Notes under the pieces: model-generated
Database searches by the model: none
The model's input: only the letters and a program-made list of their open reading frames with translations
Told to the model about the DNA's origin: nothing
Part shown: positions 1 to 4,623 of the stretch, piece by piece
How positions within the stretch are numbered: the stretch's first letter is position 1
Layout of the letters: each line of letters opens with the position of its first letter
Translations under genes and position numbers: made by a program
NCBI GenBank assembly: GCA_003243255.1
Contig: QFQM01000157.1
Location: 1 to 10,284, forward strand
DNA: 10,284 nt
Direction of reading: 5' to 3'
DNA from: Flavobacterium psychrophilum
GTDB taxonomy: Bacteria; Bacteroidota; Bacteroidia; Flavobacteriales; Flavobacteriaceae

Positions 1-3
1 GTC

Positions 4-1017
4 ATGAAAGCGATAGCACTCATCCTATGCACGTTAGGCAGCCTGACGATGCTTGGACAAAACGCGGCCAGTAACGGGCTGCAACAATCACTCACAGAAA
101 ACTGGTCTAACGGAAGCTGGCAGAACGCTACACGCGGCACTTATACAACTGACGGAAACGGCTATATCCTGCATATCCTTGGCGAACAATGGAATGAAGG
201 AGGCTGGAACACGGCGAGACAGACGACTTACACCAATACCGAAGACGGCAATATTGACAATATTGTCGGACAGGATGGTGACGGCACGAATTGGACAAAC
301 AACAATAAAAGCATCTGGACATATAATGAGGATGGCAGCGTTGCCACTATGACCAATCAGATGTGGGCTGGTGCCGCATGGGAAAACCAGAGCATCAGCC
401 ATTACACCTACAATGATGCTGGCAAGGTAACGCATATCCTGACAGAGAACTGGAACGCAGGCACAGGGGCGTGGGAAACCTACCTACAGCAGAACTACAC
501 ACTGAACGAGGCAGGAGAGCCTTCGGAAGTTATTATGCAGTTGTATAATGCGGCTGGTGATGTATGGACGGACTATAGCAGGCAGACCAATACCTACACG
601 AATGGGCTTCTCTCCTATTACTTGCTGGAAATCTATGTCGGCGGTAGTTGGATAAACTCGACAGAGGTAAACAGGACGTTTGACGGGCAGGGCAGGATAA
701 CACAGGAAATCTATAACCTGTGGAACGGTAGCGAATGGGGCGCATCATCGAGGATTTCTTACACCTATGGCGTTTTAGGATTGGATGAATTTAATCGCCC
801 TGGTCTTTCGGTTTATCCGAATCCGGCACGCGATATCCTGTATATCGCCAGTACGGGGGCATTAAAGGCGATAGAGGCCTATGACCTCCAAGGTAGGGTA
901 TTTAGCCTAGCTAGGGATAACGACGCGGTGAATGTGTCTGCACTTCCGGCAGGTGTTTATATCCTCAATACCGAAACGGAAAATGGAGTATCTAAAATCA
1001 AATTCGTGAAACAGTAA
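4..1017 (+). CDS. Secreted repeat protein with type IX secretion C-terminal sorting domain
   Basis: A 337-residue protein exported through Sec and then the type IX secretion system, so probably cell-surface or released. Residues 1-19 form a signal peptide (MK, then a hydrophobic run ending LTMLGQ). Residues about 30-255 hold eight copies (the last partial) of a 29-31 residue unit: an E/Q-x-W-N-x-G-x-W start, a T-Y-T-Y-N-x-D-G centre, then two hydrophobic residues. Residues about 267-337 are a type A sorting domain, with VYPNPARD at 270-277, a central YDLQGR-like segment, LPAGVYIL, and a final K-F-V-K-Q. These are the classic landmarks of that domain. The start at 4 gives a complete signal peptide; anything upstream lies outside the window. 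The next gene begins 13 bases downstream on the same strand. The repeats look like the YD/Rhs-like beta repeats of many Bacteroidota surface proteins, but no ligand or enzymatic activity can be assigned. Secretion route is confident, function unknown. Confidence 0.9.
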   Translation: MKAIALILCTLGSLTMLGQNAASNGLQQSLTENWSNGSWQNATRGTYTTDGNGYILHILGEQWNEGGWNTARQTTYTNTEDGNIDNIVGQDGDGTNWTNNNKSIWTYNEDGSVATMTNQMWAGAAWENQSISHYTYNDAGKVTHILTENWNAGTGAWETYLQQNYTLNEAGEPSEVIMQLYNAAGDVWTDYSRQTNTYTNGLLSYYLLEIYVGGSWINSTEVNRTFDGQGRITQEIYNLWNGSEWGASSRISYTYGVLGLDEFNRPGLSVYPNPARDILYIASTGALKAIEAYDLQGRVFSLARDNDAVNVSALPAGVYILNTETENGVSKIKFVKQ

Positions 1018-1030
1018 TATTTATGAAGCC

Positions 1031-1633
1031 ATGGAAAAGTTTAATATCGGCTCGGAAACACTATGGTACAGTGTTGAGCAGGCAACGGTTATGCAGATCG
1101 AGAGTAATTCGGAAACTGTCGTCACGGGTAGCGGCGGAGGCGGCAATGTGCATAATGGCACGGGGGTAATGAGGGATATTCATATATCCTCACACACCAT
1201 CAACAGGCAGACGGTCTATTTAAAGGATGCGGAAGGCAAGCAATATGCCGCTCATTTGACGGACTGGAATATTTCAGCATTACAAGGTCACGAACTGGTG
1301 CTTATCAAGGTACAATCAATGTATAACGTCAACTATGCGCTGATATACAACAAGACGCTTGGGCTTGTGTATCATCATAAACTGGCAAGTTATTTCAAGA
1401 AGCTGGCTAACCTGACGGCTGGCGTTTATATAATAGCTGCGATTGTGGTTATCTGCATTGCTTGCTGGTTCACAGAAAAAACAGGAAGCGAAACTGTAGG
1501 TATAAGTGTCTTTGTTATTTTATCTATATTTGCGGTCTACAAATTTCAAAAACACGCCAAGGCACATAAGAAAATCGATTATTATACGCATAGGTTAAAG
1601 AATAAATTGGACGAAATTCTCGCGCCTTATTAA
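1031..1633 (+). CDS. Two-pass inner-membrane protein of unknown function
   Basis: A 200-residue protein with no signal peptide. Residues 1-125 are soluble and include a glycine run (GSGGGGNVHNGTG, 33-45). This is followed by a beta-rich stretch with a phrase like YLKDAEGKQYAAHL, and a conserved-looking ALIYNKTLGLVY near 103-114. Two hydrophobic helices follow at about 129-147 and 156-171. The tail is basic and probably cytoplasmic, with coiled-coil potential (KKIDYYTHRLKNKLDEIL). From memory the Gly-rich start followed by a short 'residue-DG-residue' barrel resembles uncharacterised membrane proteins in Proteobacteria, but I cannot name a family. The gene sits 13 bases after the secreted repeat protein and before a hairpin terminator, so the two probably share a transcript. 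The ATG at 1031 is used; the nearby ATG at 1023 is out of frame. Confidence 0.8.
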   Translation: MEKFNIGSETLWYSVEQATVMQIESNSETVVTGSGGGGNVHNGTGVMRDIHISSHTINRQTVYLKDAEGKQYAAHLTDWNISALQGHELVLIKVQSMYNVNYALIYNKTLGLVYHHKLASYFKKLANLTAGVYIIAAIVVICIACWFTEKTGSETVGISVFVILSIFAVYKFQKHAKAHKKIDYYTHRLKNKLDEILAPY

Positions 1634-1656
1634 GGTGATTGGATAGATTGGTTGGT

Positions 1657-1693
1657 AAGGGAAGTCTGTGGTGGAAAGCGGCTTCCCTTTTTT
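1657..1693 (+). terminator. Rho-independent terminator after the membrane-protein gene
   Basis: AAGGGAAG (1657-1664) and CTTCCCTT (1682-1689) form an 8-bp stem around a 17-base loop. The right arm runs directly into a stretch of six T (1688-1693). It lies 24 bases after the stop of the upstream gene, the expected place for the end of the 4-1633 transcript. Confidence 0.75.
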
Positions 1694-1718
1694 GATTGAT
1701 GAAAATGAGATATATTTG
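1691..1718 (+). promoter_or_regulatory. Candidate Bacteroidota promoter for the PD-(D/E)XK gene
   Basis: TATATTTG at 1711-1718 fits the Bacteroidota -7 consensus TAnnTTTG exactly. The nearest TTTG for the -33 box is at 1691-1694, spaced 16 bases instead of the usual 19-21, so that half is weak and overlaps the terminator. Transcription would start near 1723-1726, about 30 bases before the ATG at 1754. An AAAAAGGA ribosome-binding-like stretch lies at 1741-1748. Confidence 0.5.
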
Positions 1719-1753
1719 GGTGTAATAGATAAGCAAATTGAAAAAGGACATAT

Positions 1754-2203
1754 ATGAAAGCACGTAATGATATTCCTGACGACTGGTTTTGGGAAGGCAA
1801 AGTCGTAGAAACCTTAGTTCATCATTTGGAGAAAGATGGGTGGCATTTGCTTAATATAGCTAACACGGCATCAAGGGCGCGAGGCCACGATATTCAAGCC
1901 CAAAAAGAAAACCGAATATTACTGATTGAGGTAAAAGGGTATCCCTCAACTTCCTATAGAGATCCCAATCGAGCACATGAAAAAAAGCGTACTCAACCTA
2001 CTCTTCAGGCGCAGCATTGGTATGCTCAAGTACTTTTAAAAGCTATGCGTCTACAAACATCACATCCAAACGCAACGGTCGCTATAGGGCTACCTGATTT
2101 CCCACGCTATAGAACGCTATTTGATGAAACCCGTTTCGCTCTCCAAAGGTTAAATCTTCAAATTTGGGGTGTTTCAGAAAATGGGGAAGTGACGATTTGG
2201 TAA
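1754..2203 (+). CDS. Small stand-alone PD-(D/E)XK nuclease-like protein
   Basis: A 149-residue protein with the layout of a restriction-endonuclease-like fold. There is an early helix with E19, then G44-H-D46 at the start of a strand, then I-L-L-I-E59-V-K61 in the next strand. D46 with E59-x-K61 would be the metal-binding and catalytic set. The surrounding text (DGWHLLNIANTASRARGHDIQAQ, then LIEVKGYPS) is the pattern seen in Mrr-like and Holliday-junction-resolvase-like proteins, where it reads 'G-x-D-I-x-A ... L-x-I-E-V-K-G'. Residues 62-149 contain a Trp/Gln-rich helix (QAQHWYAQVLLKAM) and further strands, with no recognised second domain. The protein is short for a restriction enzyme and has no methyltransferase beside it; the nearest one is 1.5 kb away. 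It is therefore either a DNA-repair or defence nuclease or a relic. The gene has its own promoter-like box and is flanked by terminators on both sides, so it is probably monocistronic. Fold fairly confident, role unknown. Confidence 0.8.
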   Translation: MKARNDIPDDWFWEGKVVETLVHHLEKDGWHLLNIANTASRARGHDIQAQKENRILLIEVKGYPSTSYRDPNRAHEKKRTQPTLQAQHWYAQVLLKAMRLQTSHPNATVAIGLPDFPRYRTLFDETRFALQRLNLQIWGVSENGEVTIW

Positions 2204-2247
2204 TGCAATGGAGAAAAAACACCAAAGGATTTTCTTTTATAAAAAGG

Positions 2248-2277
2248 AAAGCCAGCCCGTAGGGGCTGGCTTTTTTT
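2248..2277. terminator. Strong, probably bidirectional rho-independent terminator
   Basis: GCCAGCCC (2251-2258), loop GTAG, GGGCTGGC (2263-2270) gives an 8-bp GC-rich stem, extended by AAA (2248-2250) pairing with TTT. Seven T follow (2271-2277). Read on the other strand the hairpin is followed by TTTCCTTTTT, so it can also end the minus-strand DUF6876-type gene that stops at 2281. It separates two convergent genes. Confidence 0.92.
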
Positions 2278-2280
2278 AGT

Positions 2281-2646
2281 TCAATATTCACTAGGCAACA
2301 AAATCACGTTGTCAGTAAAATAGATTTTGATTTCATCCAAAGGAAAGTCAGTGTATGGAATTACTGTCCTAAAGACAATTTTACCATTTCCGTTATCACA
2401 AGTAAGAACGGCTGTCGATTTCTCCAAATCTACTTTGAGTTTCCAAAGTTGAAATTCTTCAGAACCGATATGTGGTATTCCCTGACCGAAAGCGATTTCA
2501 TCAATAAGCCAGTACGCGCCTGCTTTTTCGGCGACATATCGAATGCCATCCGTATAAAGAACATTCCCTATGAGAGAGTGGTTATACCAGACTTCCGTTC
2601 CTGTGAATTGTGCGAGGTCTGCTTTTGAAAGTGTTTCTTTAGTCAT
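2281..2646 (-). CDS. DUF6876-type protein
   Basis: A 121-residue soluble protein with no signal peptide or membrane segment. It shows a phrase I recognise from the DUF6876 family of Bacteroidota plasmids and conjugative elements: F-T-G-T-E-x-W-Y (14-21), then L-Y-T-D-G-I-R-Y-V-A-E-K-A-G-A-Y-W-L-I-D-E-I (30-51). Length agrees with the family. The second half, FQLWKLKVD to VIPYTDFPLDEIKIYF, looks like a beta sheet ending in a hydrophobic strand. No biochemical function is known to me. The start at 2646 is fixed by a strong ribosome binding site, AAAAGGAGTAA (2650-2660, minus strand). The gene follows the NTPase on the same strand after a 230-base structured stretch and has no obvious -7 box directly upstream, so it is probably read from the NTPase transcript with translation set by that leader. 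Confidence 0.85.
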   Translation of the reverse strand: MTKETLSKADLAQFTGTEVWYNHSLIGNVLYTDGIRYVAEKAGAYWLIDEIAFGQGIPHIGSEEFQLWKLKVDLEKSTAVLTCDNGNGKIVFRTVIPYTDFPLDEIKIYFTDNVILLPSEY

Positions 2647-2649
2647 GAT

Positions 2650-2828
2650 TTACTCCTTTTGTTAAGCCCTCCATCGTGGAGGATGGGGCAAACGGGGAGC
2701 AAAGCCATTAGGCCGCAAAGTCAACACCAACACGGGAGCGCAGCGAATGGAGCGGGCAGCGTGATTGACTTTCGGGCGGCTTTGCGCAACTTGCGCCAAG
2801 ACTCTAGGTGGAGGGCTGAAAGGAGTAA
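2650..2828 (-). promoter_or_regulatory. Structured leader able to hide the ribosome binding site of the DUF6876-type gene
   Basis: This gene-free stretch is dense in nested inverted repeats. Read 5'->3' on the minus strand, TTACTCCTTT (2828-2819) is the exact complement of AAAGGAGTAA (2659-2650), the Shine-Dalgarno of the gene starting at 2646. Just inside, AGCCCTCCA (2817-2809) pairs with TGGAGGGCT (2673-2665). Further in, GCAAAGCC (2785-2778) pairs with GGCTTTGC (2706-2699) and AAAGTCAA (2772-2765) pairs with TTGACTTT (2724-2717), leaving a GC-rich apical region of about 40 bases. A competing local hairpin, CCTCCA-CGA-TGGAGG (2682-2668), uses the same TGGAGG and would weaken the long fold. 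The centre is visibly richer in GC than the flanking genes. The pairings are seen directly; a translational switch is inference. It could instead be a small RNA or a mobile palindromic repeat that happened to supply the ribosome binding site. Confidence 0.65.
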
Positions 2829-2876
2829 TAAAAGTAAAGACTTATATAATCCAGACCGATATTTACTGGATGGTCA

Positions 2877-3383
2877 TTACTGCTTCGTCTTTATATAGGT
2901 TGCAATTTCTGACACAATTTCTTTTTTGCTTTCAAACATTTTGCCTTTATCCTGCGCTTTTTCAGGAGCCCAAAATTCTTTTCGATGAATTTCTGAAACT
3001 CTATTATACAACATTTCAAGAGTAGATCCTTCTCTGTTCTGACTTCTTGCACAACATACGATATAATCGACATCAGTTCTGCCGCCTGTAATTCCTTTTA
3101 GGAAATCCAGGTCTTTTAAGCGGTCTAAAACTTTTTCCAAATCTCCAGCAACATCCCCTTGGCTAATGATAATTATCAGAACGCCATCAATTATTATTAC
3201 AGCAATAAAATCGTAAAGCCTTTCACCTTCTTCTTCTTCGATATACTGTAGACGATCAATAGGTTCCCATTTGTTAGTGTATAATTTGGAAAATTGTGCA
3301 TTCTTTTTTAGCTCTTCATAAAGTGCTCCGCAAGTCGTGGTTTTTCCGGCATTCCCTGTGCCGCGAATAATAATATGCTTCAT
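2877..3383 (-). CDS. P-loop NTPase of unknown function
   Basis: A 168-residue cytoplasmic protein beginning with a nucleotide-binding strand and loop: IIIRGTGNAGKTTT, with Walker A GTGNAGKT at 8-15. A beta strand DFIAVIIIDGVLIIIISQGD (58-77) follows, ending in S-Q-G-D, then a helix (VAGDLEKVLDRLKD). Next comes D-Y-I-V-C-C-A-R-S with a nearby G-S-T (106-121) and a final helical stretch. The order 'Walker A - hydrophobic strand - I-S-Q-G-D - D-x-I-V-C-A-R-S' recalls small uncharacterised P-loop proteins of Bacteroidota that superficially resemble nucleoside kinases; I do not know a substrate. No partner domain is present. The promoter region upstream carries a good TTTG-N20-TATCTTGG pair. The stretch before the ATG is AT-rich without a Shine-Dalgarno, as is common in this phylum. 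The DUF6876-type gene lies downstream on the same strand. Confidence 0.8.
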   Translation of the reverse strand: MKHIIIRGTGNAGKTTTCGALYEELKKNAQFSKLYTNKWEPIDRLQYIEEEEGERLYDFIAVIIIDGVLIIIISQGDVAGDLEKVLDRLKDLDFLKGITGGRTDVDYIVCCARSQNREGSTLEMLYNRVSEIHRKEFWAPEKAQDKGKMFESKKEIVSEIATYIKTKQ

Positions 3384-3408
3384 AAAAAATAAGTAAGTGA
3401 TTATCCAT

Positions 3409-3440
3409 CCAAGATAGTAAAAATAAGCTGCAGCTTCAAA
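3409..3440 (-). promoter_or_regulatory. Minus-strand promoter for the NTPase gene, with a palindrome in its spacer
   Basis: On the minus strand TTTG (3440-3437), 20 bases, then TATCTTGG (3416-3409) fits the Bacteroidota TTTG-N19/20-TAnnTTTG promoter at 11 of 12 ruling positions or nearly so. Transcription would begin near 3403, about 20 bases before the ATG at 3383. The spacer contains a perfect 12-bp palindrome, AAGCTGCAGCTT (3425-3436), well placed for a repressor dimer. Confidence 0.5.
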
Positions 3441-3464
3441 AGAAGGCCACCTAAATAATTATTT

Positions 3465-3492
3465 CTCAAAATACCCTTCGGTAAATTTTGAG
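3465..3492. repeat. Inverted repeat overlapping the -33 box of the restriction-modification promoter
   Basis: CTCAAAAT-ACC (3465-3475) and GGT-A-A-ATTTTGAG (3480-3492) form an 11-bp stem with one bulged A and a CTTC loop. The right arm covers the TTTG (3487-3490) of the rightward promoter. There is no T tract after it and no gene ends here, so a terminator is unlikely; an operator is the better guess. Confidence 0.5.
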
Positions 3493-3517
3493 GGTGTCGA
3501 GTAATACGATATATTTG
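3487..3517 (+). promoter_or_regulatory. Rightward promoter for the restriction-modification operon
   Basis: TTTG (3487-3490), exactly 19 bases, then TATATTTG (3510-3517) is a full match to the Bacteroidota consensus TTTG-N19-TAnnTTTG. Transcription would start near 3522-3525, giving an untranslated leader of about 200 bases before the ATG at 3721. No other good promoter is visible closer to that gene. The rest of the gap (3384-3720) holds no convincing coding sequence. Confidence 0.7.
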
Positions 3518-3580
3518 CAGGTAGGGCGGCTTTTCTATTTGCTGTAGCTATTATAAATAACAAGCATAATTTGTCGTTTC

Positions 3581-3695
3581 ATACGCTGCTGAAATAAAGC
3601 GTATTAAGGATAGCTGTTCAAATAAATCATTCCCCCTTAGTTACAAAGCGCATATCAAAAATCCCAGACCGGTAAAACGATTTGGTCAATACGCT
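3581..3695. repeat. Three copies of the heptamer ATACGCT in the restriction-modification leader
   Basis: ATACGCT occurs at 3581-3587 and 3689-3695 on the plus strand and inverted as AGCGTAT at 3598-3604. The first two form a 7-bp inverted repeat around 10 bases. A near copy (AGCGCATAT) starts around 3647. Spacing and orientation suggest protein binding sites or a leader hairpin, but no controller gene is recognised nearby. Confidence 0.35.
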
Positions 3696-3720
3696 AAGTC
3701 GGCTCAGACTTTTTAAATTA

Positions 3721-4623
3721 ATGAAATACTTAGGAGGAGAAATACATCAGGGTGATTGTCTGGAGATCATGAAAGATATTCCAGATCAATCTGTGGATAT
3801 GATCCTCTGCGATCTTCCATACGGAACAACACAGAATAAATGGGATAGTATAATACCTCTTGACCAGCTTTGGGCAGAATACAAAAGGGTAATAAAGCCT
3901 AAAGGTGTTATTGCACTTTCATCCCAAGGCATATTTACTGCCAAACTAATCTTAAGTAATGAATCTTGGTTTCGTTACAAATTTGTTTGGGTAAAAAGTA
4001 AGCCTACAAATTTTTTAAATGCACGCAGGCAGCCGTTACGCCAGCACGAAGATATTTGCATTTTCTACAACAGCCAGCCTAACTATAGACCCGTAATGTC
4101 GAAAGGCGAGCCTTACGATAAAGGTACACGAAAGGCTCAATATACAGGGAGCTACGGCGATTTTAAACCTGTTCAGGTTAAAAGTGATGGCGAAAGATTT
4201 CCCACAGATACACTTTATTGCAAAACTGCCGAAAGTGAATCTGGCGGCCGCGTATGGCATCCTACGCAAAAACCCGTAGCCCTTGGTCGTTACCTTATAA
4301 GAATGTTTACGGGTGAAGGTGACGTAGTCCTTGATAATGCCTTTGGAAGCGGCAGTTTTCTTGTCGCCGCTGCCTTGGAGGGACGAAAATATATAGGAAT
4401 TGAGAAAAATGAAGAGGTTCATCTCTTCAAAGAACAGCGCATTGATTATATCGAGGTCGCTAAACAACGTCTTGCCGAAGTTGAAGAAGCGATGAAAAAC
4501 AAGCAGGCTCCGCCACCTTTATTTTCAGCATTACAGCCTGCGGCGAGAGCAGGACAACCAAACCGCAAAGGAATGGTAGATGTAGATGAAGTAATTCGTG
4601 AAACACCTAAAAAAGCAGTATGA
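3721..4623 (+). CDS. Beta-class N6-adenine/N4-cytosine DNA methyltransferase
   Basis: A 300-residue S-adenosylmethionine-dependent DNA methyltransferase that should protect the host site of the adjacent restriction protein. The N-terminus reads I-H-Q-G-D-C-L-E-I-M (8-17). Catalytic motif IV is D-L-P-Y-G-T (31-36). H-P-T-Q-K-P lies at 180-185, and the S-adenosylmethionine-binding motif I, D-N-A-F-G-S-G-S-F, at 205-213, followed by Y-I-G-I-E. Motif IV before motif I marks the beta class. A D-x-P-Y motif favours adenine, but cytosine-N4 cannot be excluded. Residues about 260-300 form a proline-rich tail. The ATG at 3721 is preferred over an in-frame TTG at 3682 because the protein then begins just before the conserved G-D-C-L-E; there is no clear Shine-Dalgarno for either. 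The stop codon overlaps the next gene's ATG (ATGA at 4620-4623), indicating translational coupling. Confidence 0.92.
   Translation: MKYLGGEIHQGDCLEIMKDIPDQSVDMILCDLPYGTTQNKWDSIIPLDQLWAEYKRVIKPKGVIALSSQGIFTAKLILSNESWFRYKFVWVKSKPTNFLNARRQPLRQHEDICIFYNSQPNYRPVMSKGEPYDKGTRKAQYTGSYGDFKPVQVKSDGERFPTDTLYCKTAESESGGRVWHPTQKPVALGRYLIRMFTGEGDVVLDNAFGSGSFLVAAALEGRKYIGIEKNEEVHLFKEQRIDYIEVAKQRLAEVEEAMKNKQAPPPLFSALQPAARAGQPNRKGMVDVDEVIRETPKKAV

Noticed and set aside
2659..3025. Plus-strand open frames across the structured leader and the end of the NTPase gene
   Set aside because: They are explained by the hairpin-rich leader and by the complementary strand of the NTPase; no domain-like sequence or ribosome binding site.
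3465..3492. Hairpin read as a terminator
   Set aside because: It has no T tract on either side, and it lies between divergent genes where no transcript should end.
3682..3720. Upstream TTG start adding 13 residues to the methyltransferase
   Set aside because: The extension (V-N-T-L-S-R-L-R-L-F) precedes the normal start of the family; the ATG at 3721 places the conserved G-D-C-L-E at the usual distance.
3728..3737. AGGAGGAG just after the methyltransferase ATG as a ribosome binding site for a later start
   Set aside because: No in-frame start codon follows at a suitable distance; the bases encode G-G-E.
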